This document shows positions 1-5,068 of a stretch of 5,068 bases of DNA, one piece after another. The notes beneath the pieces were generated by a model. That model saw only the letters and a list, made by a program, of their open reading frames with translations, did not search any database and was not told the origin of the DNA. Source of the stretch: an uncultured Ruminococcus sp. (lineage in GTDB: Bacteria; Bacillota; Clostridia; Oscillospirales; Ruminococcaceae); assembly GCF_946187255.1 (NCBI RefSeq), contig NZ_CAMHRZ010000251.1, positions 1 to 5,068 of the forward strand, in the 5' to 3' direction. Position numbers and translations under genes: made by a program. The first letter of the stretch is position 1, and the number at the start of each line of letters is the position of its first letter.

Positions 1-218
1 GACCCGAATGTTTATCCGAGATGATCGAGTTTGCCGAAAATATATCAAAAAAATTCCCGTTTGTCAGAGTTGACTTGTTTGTCGTGGATGATAAGATGTA
101 TTTCGGGGAATTGACCTTCACGCCCGCAGGCGGTATCTATACATCCGAACAGGATATCGGCGGAAAAAGCATGGGGGAGATACTTGATATACAAAGGGAG
201 TTGAAAAATGCCCGTTGA
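1..218 (+). CDS. TupA-like ATP-grasp protein, C-terminal fragment (5' end outside window)
   Basis: The frame is open from the left edge (reading PECLSEMIEF from base 3) to TGA at 216-218, so this is the tail of a longer gene; the internal ATG at 21 is not its start. The segment FPFVRVDLFVVDDKMYFGEL followed by TFTPAGG is the hallmark C-terminal block of the TupA-like ATP-grasp family: an R-V-D-L strand, then a G-E-x-T-F-T-P-x-G-G metal/ATP-binding strand and loop. Family members occur in capsule and exopolysaccharide clusters; the founding TupA is linked to the polyglutamate of teichuronopeptide. ATP-grasp enzymes ligate a carboxylate to an amine or hydroxyl through an acyl-phosphate, so a role in adding an amino acid or similar group to a glycan is plausible but not shown. 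The stop overlaps the start of the next gene by 11 bases, indicating translational coupling in one operon. The substrate is unknown, and the ATP-binding N-terminal part cannot be examined. Confidence 0.85.
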   Translation, partial: PECLSEMIEFAENISKKFPFVRVDLFVVDDKMYFGELTFTPAGGIYTSEQDIGGKSMGEILDIQRELKNAR

Positions 219-1743
219 AGAAAGAAAAAACGAACTCAGTGAACATAGCAAGATCGTAACGCTGCTGATATGCATCCTGCCGCTGATCAGGTATTACATA
301 CCCGGATTAGCGCCGATAATGTTTTCTGATATCGCGCAGCTGTTTCTGATGTTTCTGGGTATCGCAAAAAGGACAAACCGAAAATGCCCGTCGCATATCC
401 CTTGTAAAAGATCGCTGTTGATATACGGTCTTTACGCTGTTATTGCGACAGTATTTTCTGCAATATATATGCCTGTGTTTGACTATTCTACCAATATCAC
501 AACGGTAACACGGCTATGGATATATATACTGATAATATGTTTTACATTAGATACTTTTTTTGACAAAGAGTATGGGTTTAATATCACATTAATAATTGCG
601 CTGGTCAACTGCTGTCTGACCACTATTCAGCTGATACTGTTTACGCTGGTTGGGATGAGAACTTCATTTCTGATCCCTTTTCTGAATGCGGAAGCAGGCT
701 ACAGCAATCACGGTATCTACAATCAAAGAGAATACAGACCGACAGGATTGTTCTATGAACCGGCTCAGTCTGTATACTATTGTCTGCCGCTTCTGTTGAT
801 TCTGTTGTTTTCGCTATTTCAAGAAGATACAGTCATTAAGCTGTCAAGACAAAAAAAGATCACTCTCGCTGTAGTATTAACGATAGGACTGATGTGTACA
901 GGATCAGGTGCCGGCGCCGTTATAGTTATAGTTGTATGGGTAATATTTTTATTCTATTATTTGATAAAAAGCCGCAATGTAAAAGGTATACTTCTGTTAA
1001 GCCTTTTCCTTGTAGCCGCCCCTATTGTTTCCCGACTGAGCTTTTTCTCCACCGCACTAAACAGAGGCACCAACGTTAACAGCGGAAGCGGCAGCACACG
1101 GATCATACGAGGTTTCTTGACGTGGATACAGTTCCCGATGAGATATAAGGTTTTTGGCATCGGGTATGCTAATTACGAGATGTATGTAAAATTTGGCAAA
1201 TTCTATACCGAATACGACTATATTCAGGATGTCGGATATACCAATGCAGCCACCCATATCCTGTCAGGTCTGGGAATAGTCGGTATGCTGATATTGATAT
1301 TCTTCTTTTTCAGGACCTACAGATGCAGCAGAAATGACCTGCCTGCAAAACTTATGGTCATTTATCTGTTCTTCTCACTGTTTTACAGCACCATTTTTCT
1401 GGGTATCTACTTTTTGATCTTTATGGCTAACATCCTTGCAAGAACAAGGACAGAGATCGCAAGTGATGCGGAAAATGAGATAGAGACCGAAACAGATACA
1501 GGAACCGGAACAGAGCCGGAGACCGAAGAAACAGCGGCTCCCGAAACACCGGAAGAACAAGAACCGGTAAGAAAAAGAGAGATCATCAAAGAGATCAAAT
1601 CAAAGATCAAATTTGAGATCGAATTTGATAGGAATAAGAACAAAGAGCCCGAAAATCAGACCAAATCCAAAAACAACAGAAAAAACAGGAAAAAGAGAAA
1701 ACGAAACAAGAAGAAAAAACGCAAAAAGAATAAAAATCGATAA
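208..1743 (+). CDS. wzy: Wzy-type polysaccharide polymerase (O-antigen ligase/polymerase-like membrane protein) with charged C-terminal tail
   Basis: A 511-residue integral membrane protein expected to polymerise undecaprenyl-linked repeat units at the outer face of the cytoplasmic membrane. Hydrophobic segments lie near residues 15-33, 38-53, 68-90, 102-118, 124-148, 188-204, 217-235, 236-254, 259-275, 346-368 and 382-410 (10-12 spans). Residues 276-345 form a large hydrophilic loop holding an R-rich stretch and YKVFGIGYANYE, matching the G-I-G-x-x-N motif usual before the last spans of Wzy proteins. RPTGLFYEPAQSVYY (177-191) resembles the conserved R-x-x-G-x-x-x-E-P element. Wzy proteins diverge strongly, so the call rests on topology, these motifs and operon position; an O-antigen ligase homologue is the alternative. 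AGGGAG at 195-200 precedes ATG 208 by 7 bases. The membrane part ends near residue 412, the normal family length; about 100 hydrophilic residues follow (acidic 416-452, repeat 458-473, basic 475-511), which is not typical. The gene is AT-rich compared with capE/capG. Confidence 0.82.
   Translation: MPVEERKNELSEHSKIVTLLICILPLIRYYIPGLAPIMFSDIAQLFLMFLGIAKRTNRKCPSHIPCKRSLLIYGLYAVIATVFSAIYMPVFDYSTNITTVTRLWIYILIICFTLDTFFDKEYGFNITLIIALVNCCLTTIQLILFTLVGMRTSFLIPFLNAEAGYSNHGIYNQREYRPTGLFYEPAQSVYYCLPLLLILLFSLFQEDTVIKLSRQKKITLAVVLTIGLMCTGSGAGAVIVIVVWVIFLFYYLIKSRNVKGILLLSLFLVAAPIVSRLSFFSTALNRGTNVNSGSGSTRIIRGFLTWIQFPMRYKVFGIGYANYEMYVKFGKFYTEYDYIQDVGYTNAATHILSGLGIVGMLILIFFFFRTYRCSRNDLPAKLMVIYLFFSLFYSTIFLGIYFLIFMANILARTRTEIASDAENEIETETDTGTGTEPETEETAAPETPEEQEPVRKREIIKEIKSKIKFEIEFDRNKNKEPENQTKSKNNRKNRKKRKRNKKKKRKKNKNR
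1453..1740 (+). other. Polyampholyte C-terminal tail of the polymerase (low-complexity, purine-rich DNA)
   Basis: This covers residues 416-511 of the Wzy-like protein. Residues 416-452 carry 15 Asp/Glu and no Lys/Arg, in a Thr/Glu/Pro-rich pattern (ETETDTGTGTEPETEE). Residues 458-473 are a period-4 repeat. The last 21 residues (491-511) consist only of Lys, Arg and Asn: 17 basic and 4 Asn. In the DNA, 55 of the 63 bases at 1678-1740 are purines. The tail follows the last membrane span and would be cytoplasmic by the topology known for Wzy proteins and the positive-inside rule. It is in frame with the membrane domain and has no stop codon before 1741. Its function is unknown. It could bind acidic lipid, a chain-length regulator or nucleic acid, or it could be a neutral low-complexity expansion. 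Confidence 0.85.
1579..1626 (+). repeat. Four imperfect 12-bp in-frame tandem repeats within the polymerase tail
   Basis: Read in codon register, the units are GAGATCATCAAA, GAGATCAAATCA, AAGATCAAATTT and GAGATCGAATTT. They encode EIIK, EIKS, KIKF and EIEF, so every unit is [E/K]-I-x-x. The fixed core is A/G-AG-ATC. The period is a multiple of three, so unit gain or loss would keep the frame. This looks like a short, degenerate minisatellite that arose by slippage inside the purine-rich tail. Chance similarity in A-rich DNA is the alternative, but all four units share the same four-codon plan. Confidence 0.7.
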
Positions 1744-1747
1744 GGAG
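1742..1747 (+). promoter_or_regulatory. Ribosome binding site of the SGNH gene, overlapping the wzy stop codon
   Basis: AAGGAG begins at the second base of the wzy TAA stop (1741-1743) and lies 7 bases before ATG 1755. Ribosomes finishing the polymerase end on the next gene's Shine-Dalgarno, which suggests translational coupling and supports ATG 1755 as the start. Confidence 0.75.
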
Positions 1748-1754
1748 AGCATCT

Positions 1755-2492
1755 ATGAAAAGCGATAATTCCCGTAAAAGCTCGAAAAAATGGGTCATTA
1801 TTTCCGTTATCCTGCTTATTCTTTGTCTGCTGCTGTCTGCAACTCTTGCAAGTCTCTATATCAAACAGGCAACACCGCAAAGACTTCTTAAAAAGCTGGG
1901 ATTTGACGTTCCCAAAGAGACAGACTGGACGCTTGAAAGCTGGAACAGTTCTATCAGACAGTTGAATTATGACTCTGATATCGTATTCATCGGAGATAGT
2001 CTCACTCGCGGCGAAAATTTTCAGGAGTATTATCCCGAGAAAAAAATAGTCAATCTCGGACTGACAGGCGATTCGTTAGCGGGCATTTCAGAAAGGGCAG
2101 CTTTGATCAGCGAATTGTCACCCGAAATGATATTTGTTGAGGGCGGTGTCAACAGTCTCAGTTCAAACAGCGTTGACGATCTGGCTGAATTGTATGAAAC
2201 GATGATCGTTGATATTATTGCCGACAATCCCGGAGATACTGTATTCATACAAAGCGTGCTCCCCATTTCCAAGTCAAAACATGAAGGCGGACTAACAAAC
2301 GAAAATATAGTTGAACTCAACAACAGGCTTCAGGAGATCGCCGAACGCAATGGTGTGACTTATATCGATGTTTATTCTCTTTATGTATTGAACGGTGAGA
2401 TGAATCCTGAATATACAAAAGACGGTATACATTTAAAGGATGAATACAAACACCTATGGCTTGAAAAACTTTCTGATTATATTGATAAATGA
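1755..2492 (+). CDS. Membrane-anchored SGNH/GDSL-family hydrolase (probable polysaccharide esterase or acyltransferase)
   Basis: The 245-residue protein has a basic N-terminus (MKSDNSRKSSKK), one hydrophobic segment at about residues 13-36, and a soluble domain facing outward. There is no lipobox, so it is probably an uncleaved anchor. All SGNH blocks are visible: block I IVFIGDSLTRG with nucleophile Ser82; block II NLGLTGDS with Gly102; block III EGGVNSL with Gly131 and Asn133; block V DGIHLK with Asp223 and His226 of the triad. Block III reads G-x-N-S rather than the commoner G-x-N-D. Family members cleave ester bonds or transfer acetyl groups; within a polysaccharide operon the likely job is setting O-acetylation of the exported polymer. 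That substrate is inferred from context, and hydrolase versus transferase cannot be decided from sequence. The gene starts 11 bases after the polymerase stop and shares its AT-rich composition. Confidence 0.88.
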   Translation: MKSDNSRKSSKKWVIISVILLILCLLLSATLASLYIKQATPQRLLKKLGFDVPKETDWTLESWNSSIRQLNYDSDIVFIGDSLTRGENFQEYYPEKKIVNLGLTGDSLAGISERAALISELSPEMIFVEGGVNSLSSNSVDDLAELYETMIVDIIADNPGDTVFIQSVLPISKSKHEGGLTNENIVELNNRLQEIAERNGVTYIDVYSLYVLNGEMNPEYTKDGIHLKDEYKHLWLEKLSDYIDK

Positions 2493-2562
2493 TATGAAAA
2501 GCATTGGAAGTAAAAGAGGAATGGAATGACCTCATAAAAGAATAAGATCTGGAGGAATTGAT
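2493..2562 (+). other. 70-bp intergenic spacer with the capE ribosome binding site
   Basis: This is the only real gap inside the operon. GGAGGA at 2551-2556 lies 6 bases before ATG 2563 and fixes the capE start. I find no convincing -35/-10 pair and no hairpin with a T-tract, so read-through from upstream is expected. The spacer coincides with the switch from AT-rich polymer-specific genes to GC-richer sugar-nucleotide genes and may be a junction between modules of different origin. Confidence 0.6.
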
Positions 2563-3609
2563 ATGTCTTTATTCAAAAACGCAACACTTATGATAACAGG
2601 CGGAACAGGCAGCTTCGGAAATGCTGTTCTCAACCGCTTTCTGGAGACCGATATCGGTGAGATAAGGATATTCAGCCGTGATGAGAAGAAGCAGGATGAT
2701 ATGCGTCATCATTTTCAGGCGACTATGCCCGAAGTGGCTGACAAGATCAAGTTCTACATCGGTGATGTACGCAGTCTGGAGTCTGTTCGCGGTGCGATGG
2801 TGGGAGTTGACTACATATTCCACGCTGCTGCGCTGAAACAGGTGCCCTCCTGCGAGTTCTTCCCGATGGAAGCTGTCCGCACCAACGTTGTCGGCACCGA
2901 TAATGTCCTCACTGCCGCTATCGAAGCGGGCGTAAAGAGCGTTATATGCCTTTCGACCGACAAGGCGGCTTACCCCATCAACGCTATGGGTATATCCAAA
3001 GCGCTGGAAGAAAAGGTCGCTATCGCAAAATCAAGGACTTCGGGCAATACAAAGATATGCTGCACCCGCTACGGCAACGTGATGTGCAGCCGCGGTTCGG
3101 TCATCCCGCTGTGGATAGACCAGATACAGAACGGTCAGCCCATAACCCTTACAGAACCTAATATGACACGTTTTATAATGTCGCTGGAAGAAGCGGTAGA
3201 CCTGGTGCTGTTTGCCTTTGAACACGGCGAGAACGGCGACCTGCTCATCCAGAAGGCACCCGCCTGCACTATACAGACTCAGGCGGAAGCTGTCTGCGAA
3301 CTCTTCGGCGGAAAGAAAGAGGATATCAAGATCATCGGTATCCGTCACGGCGAAAAGATGTACGAGACTCTGCTTACCAACGAGGAATGCGCAAAGGCTA
3401 TCGATATGGGCGATTTCTACCGCGTGCCTGCCGACAATCGCGGACTGAACTATGATAAATATTTCAAGGAGGGCGACGACCAGCGCAATCCGCTGACCGA
3501 GTTCGATTCAAATAATACTCGCCTGCTGACTGTTGAGGAGACTAAGGCAAAGATCGAAGCTCTTCCCTACATACAGGAACGTCTTGAAGAAATGAGAGGT
3601 AATAACTAA
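2563..3609 (+). CDS. capE: CapE/FnlA-type UDP-GlcNAc 4,6-dehydratase/5-epimerase
   Basis: A 348-residue, full-length soluble extended short-chain dehydrogenase (CapE and FnlA are about 340-345 residues). The family converts UDP-GlcNAc to the UDP-2-acetamido-2,6-dideoxy-L-arabino-4-keto sugar, the first step to UDP-L-FucNAc and relatives. The NAD(P)-binding Rossmann motif is GGTGSFG at residues 13-19; IFSRDEKKQDDMR (36-48) is the cofactor-specificity region; HAAALKQVPSCEF (87-99) and STDKAAYPINAMGISK (131-146) are characteristic. Met142 replaces the catalytic Tyr of the usual YxxxK, giving MxxxK with Lys146. This is typical of the CapE branch and separates it from FlaA1/PseB-type enzymes, which keep Tyr. 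TRYGNVMCSRGSVIPL (168-183) and RHGEKMYETLL (261-271) complete the signature. The next gene starts on the last base of its stop codon. The gene is clearly GC-richer than the two upstream. The CapE-type call is firm; the final product depends on the missing partner enzyme. Confidence 0.94.
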   Translation: MSLFKNATLMITGGTGSFGNAVLNRFLETDIGEIRIFSRDEKKQDDMRHHFQATMPEVADKIKFYIGDVRSLESVRGAMVGVDYIFHAAALKQVPSCEFFPMEAVRTNVVGTDNVLTAAIEAGVKSVICLSTDKAAYPINAMGISKALEEKVAIAKSRTSGNTKICCTRYGNVMCSRGSVIPLWIDQIQNGQPITLTEPNMTRFIMSLEEAVDLVLFAFEHGENGDLLIQKAPACTIQTQAEAVCELFGGKKEDIKIIGIRHGEKMYETLLTNEECAKAIDMGDFYRVPADNRGLNYDKYFKEGDDQRNPLTEFDSNNTRLLTVEETKAKIEALPYIQERLEEMRGNN

Positions 3610-4778
3610 TGTCACAGTGGAAAAACAACGGTAAGATCAAGCTGATGATAATAGTCGGCACCCGCCCCGAGATAATACGTCTTGCAGCGGTGATAACAAA
3701 GTGCCGCAAGTATTTTGATACCATACTCGTTCACACGGGTCAGAACTACGACTACAACCTGAACGGTGTGTTCTTCAAGGATTTGGGACTTGCGGATCCC
3801 GAACTGTACCTTGATGCAGTCGGTGCCGATCTCGGTGAGACTATGGGAAATATAATCTCCGCAAGCTACAAGGCTATGGTGGAACTGAAGCCCGACGCCG
3901 TGCTGGTTCTCGGTGATACGAACTCGTGTCTTTCTGTTATCGGCGCAAAGCGTCTGCACATCCCGATATTCCACATGGAAGCGGGCAACAGATGCAAGGA
4001 TGAATGTCTGCCTGAAGAGACTAACCGCCGCATCGTTGACATCATCAGCGATGTGAATCTTGCTTACAGCGAACACGCCCGCCGTTATCTTGCTGACTGT
4101 GGTCTGCCGAAGGAGCGTACCTATGTTACCGGCTCTCCTATGGCTGAGGTGCTGACCAATAATATTGAGTCCATAAAGGCATCCGATGTTCATTCCCGTC
4201 TGGGGCTTGAAAAAGGCAAGTATATACTGCTGTCGGCGCACCGTGAGGAAAATATCGACACCGAGAAGAACTTCACTTCCCTTTTCACTGCTATCAATCA
4301 GATGGCTGAAAAGTACAATATGCCGATACTGTACAGCTGTCATCCCCGTTCCAAAAAGCGCCTTGAAGCCAGCGGATTCCAGCTCGACAAGCGTGTTATA
4401 CAGCACGAACCCCTCGGTTTCCATGATTACAACTGCCTGCAGATGAATGCTTTCTGCGTTGTTTCCGATTCGGGTACACTTCCAGAGGAGAGCAGTTTCT
4501 TCACAAGCATAGGTCAGCCTATCCCTGCGGTGTGCATAAGGACTTCCACAGAGCGCCCCGAAGCGCTGGACAAGGCTTGTTTCATACTGTCGGGCATCGA
4601 CACAAAGGGACTGTTGCAGGCTGTTGACACTGCCGTTGAGATGGTCAAGGAAGAAAAGAACGGCGGTGCTATCCCCGTTCCCGATTATACGGATATCAAC
4701 GTTTCTGATAAGGTGGTAAAGATCATTCAGTCCTATGTGGGCGTTGTCAATAAGATGGTCTGGAGAAAAGATATCTGA
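3609..4778 (+). CDS. capG: CapG/FnlC-type UDP-N-acetyl-hexosamine 2-epimerase (WecB superfamily)
   Basis: A 389-residue cytoplasmic enzyme of the non-hydrolysing UDP-GlcNAc 2-epimerase superfamily (GT-B fold). In order: GTRPE (17-21), GDTNS (102-106, Asp103), MEAGNR (123-128, Glu124), PEETNRR (135-141, Glu136), HREEN (211-215, His211), SDSGT-LPEE (286-294) and RTSTERPEA (311-319). Asp103, Glu124, Glu136 and His211 line up with the acid/base residues of E. coli WecB. The MEAGNR-C-x5-PEE-x-NR spelling and SDSGTLPEE are those of CapG/FnlC/WbjD rather than the housekeeping MnaA/WecB form. CapG epimerises C2 of UDP-N-acetyl-6-deoxy-L-talosamine to give UDP-L-FucNAc; the related WbvD acts in the L-QuiNAc branch. 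The ATG shares one base with the capE stop (TAATG), and AGAGGT at 3595-3600 is its ribosome site, so the pair is translationally coupled. It is the last gene of the operon. The extreme C-terminus is a little longer than in familiar CapG proteins. Confidence 0.92.
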   Translation: MSQWKNNGKIKLMIIVGTRPEIIRLAAVITKCRKYFDTILVHTGQNYDYNLNGVFFKDLGLADPELYLDAVGADLGETMGNIISASYKAMVELKPDAVLVLGDTNSCLSVIGAKRLHIPIFHMEAGNRCKDECLPEETNRRIVDIISDVNLAYSEHARRYLADCGLPKERTYVTGSPMAEVLTNNIESIKASDVHSRLGLEKGKYILLSAHREENIDTEKNFTSLFTAINQMAEKYNMPILYSCHPRSKKRLEASGFQLDKRVIQHEPLGFHDYNCLQMNAFCVVSDSGTLPEESSFFTSIGQPIPAVCIRTSTERPEALDKACFILSGIDTKGLLQAVDTAVEMVKEEKNGGAIPVPDYTDINVSDKVVKIIQSYVGVVNKMVWRKDI

Positions 4779-4846
4779 CCTCCTGTGAGTGCGGTCATAC
4801 CGTATACAATACCGATTGGGAAATTTCTTACTCATACAGAAATAAT

Positions 4847-4891
4847 AAGCCATAGTACATCCGATCAAAATTCGGAAGTACTATGGCTTTT
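4847..4891 (+). terminator. Intrinsic terminator of the polysaccharide operon
   Basis: AAGCCATAGTAC (4847-4858) pairs perfectly with GTACTATGGCTT (4878-4889). After one A-A mismatch the stem continues as TCCGA (4860-4864) with TCGGA (4872-4876), closing on a 7-base loop. A short T-run (4888-4891, then CTATT) follows on the plus strand. The hairpin begins 68 bases after the capG stop. A weaker T-rich stretch on the other side could allow some termination of minus-strand transcripts. Confidence 0.88.
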
Positions 4892-4894
4892 CTA

Positions 4895-4923
4895 TTGACA
4901 GTGAGACAATGTCGTGATATAAT
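4895..4923 (+). promoter_or_regulatory. Consensus sigma-A promoter driving the downstream acetyltransferase-like gene
   Basis: TTGACA at 4895-4900 and TATAAT at 4918-4923 are both perfect consensus hexamers, with an optimal 17-base spacer. Transcription would start near 4930, giving a leader of about 38 bases before ATG 4968. The -35 box starts almost immediately after the terminator T-run. No clear operator of useful length overlaps it, so strong constitutive expression is the simplest reading. Confidence 0.9.
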
Positions 4924-4967
4924 TTTTCTAACAAAAACGGTATTTACAAGACAAGCGGGGAAGCAGA

Positions 4968-5068
4968 ATGTATATTGTCATAGCAGAAGAAAAACAGGTA
5001 CAAACAATTGTAGATATGTCTGTAAGAGCATTTGAAACAGACGTTGATGTTGGCGGAACAAAAGGTGA
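4968..5068 (+). CDS. Probable GNAT-family N-acetyltransferase, N-terminal fragment (3' end outside window)
   Basis: The frame is open from ATG 4968 to the right edge, giving 33 complete codons plus two bases: MYIVIAEEKQVQTIVDMSVR then AFETDVDVGGTKG. A first strand of the form xIxxAxxxxxxxIVxMSxRAF with an acidic residue after it is the usual start of GNAT acetyltransferases, and the ETDVxVGGxKG continuation resembles a clostridial GNAT subgroup. The acetyl-CoA-binding R/Q-x-x-G-x-G/A loop lies beyond the window, so the family call is from the N-terminus only and the substrate is unknown. A GGGGAA element at 4957-4962 is a fair, not ideal, ribosome site 5 bases before the ATG. The gene has its own strong promoter behind a terminator, so it is a separate transcription unit and probably unrelated to polysaccharide synthesis. 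Confidence 0.68.
   Translation, partial: MYIVIAEEKQVQTIVDMSVRAFETDVDVGGTKG

Noticed and set aside
21..218. A complete 65-residue small gene starting at ATG 21
   Set aside because: The frame is open upstream to the window edge, there is no ribosome site before base 21, and the sequence is the C-terminal block of a known larger ATP-grasp family.
1375..1880. Several overlapping minus-strand frames opposite the polymerase tail, rich in Phe, Leu, Cys and Ser
   Set aside because: They are the complement of the purine-rich tail, lack ribosome sites and have simple biased composition.
2494..2529. 11-codon mini-ORF (MKSIGSKRGME) after the SGNH gene, starting like that gene's own N-terminus
   Set aside because: It has no ribosome site of its own and too little length to judge; the shared ATGAAAAGC start is likely chance or a trivial remnant.
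2530..2555. CCTC (2530-2533) could pair with GAGG of the capE ribosome site, a possible translational switch
   Set aside because: Only four base pairs with no supporting stem; too weak to claim regulation.
4792..4802. Small hairpin CGGT-CAT-ACCG between capG and the terminator
   Set aside because: A 4-bp stem with a 3-base loop and no T-tract is expected by chance; the strong hairpin at 4847 explains termination.
3612..4868. 418-codon open frame on the minus strand, longer than the sense gene
   Set aside because: It is the antisense shadow of capG, whose codon bias keeps the opposite frame open. Its start lies inside the terminator loop with no ribosome site, and the translation shows no family motif, while the plus strand carries every 2-epimerase motif.
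4905..4913. GACA-A-TGTC palindrome in the promoter spacer as a repressor site
   Set aside because: Symmetry stops after four bases per arm, too short to support an operator.

Overview
The window is the 3' end of a surface-polysaccharide (capsule or exopolysaccharide) operon, read left to right, followed by a terminator, a new promoter and the start of an unrelated gene. Low-to-moderate GC, strong AGGAG-type ribosome sites, a consensus sigma-A promoter and the protein families point to a Gram-positive Clostridia member, probably Ruminococcus-like (Oscillospiraceae). The taxon is an inference from style, not from a marker gene.

Layout. (1) 1-218: C-terminal end of a TupA-like ATP-grasp protein, cut by the window edge. 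(2) 208-1743: a multi-spanning Wzy-type polysaccharide polymerase with an extraordinary ~100-residue hydrophilic tail, first acidic and then almost pure Lys/Arg/Asn. (3) 1755-2492: a membrane-anchored SGNH/GDSL hydrolase. (4) 2563-3609: a CapE/FnlA-type UDP-GlcNAc 4,6-dehydratase/5-epimerase. (5) 3609-4778: a CapG/FnlC-type UDP-N-acetylhexosamine 2-epimerase. (6) 4847-4891: a strong hairpin terminator ending the operon. (7) 4895-4923: a textbook TTGACA-N17-TATAAT promoter, one base past the terminator. (8) 4968-5068: the first 33 codons of a probable GNAT acetyltransferase, cut by the right edge.

How the genes work together (established for the families, inferred here): CapE and CapG are the first and last enzymes of the UDP-L-FucNAc pathway, which supplies an N-acetylated 6-deoxy-L-sugar. 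The Wzy protein would polymerise lipid-linked repeat units at the outer membrane face. The anchored SGNH enzyme would add or remove acyl (probably acetyl) groups outside the cell. The ATP-grasp protein may attach an amino acid or similar group to a unit. The middle enzyme of the FucNAc pathway (CapF/FnlB) is absent between capE and capG, where it normally sits, so the final sugar is open.

The left half (ATP-grasp, wzy, SGNH) is visibly more AT-rich and differs in codon use from the two sugar-nucleotide genes, the usual mosaic of a variable polymer-specific block beside more host-like precursor genes. The most unusual item is the polyampholyte tail of the polymerase, which contains an in-frame 12-bp tandem repeat. 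I see no CRISPR array, tRNA, rRNA, insertion sequence or phage gene.
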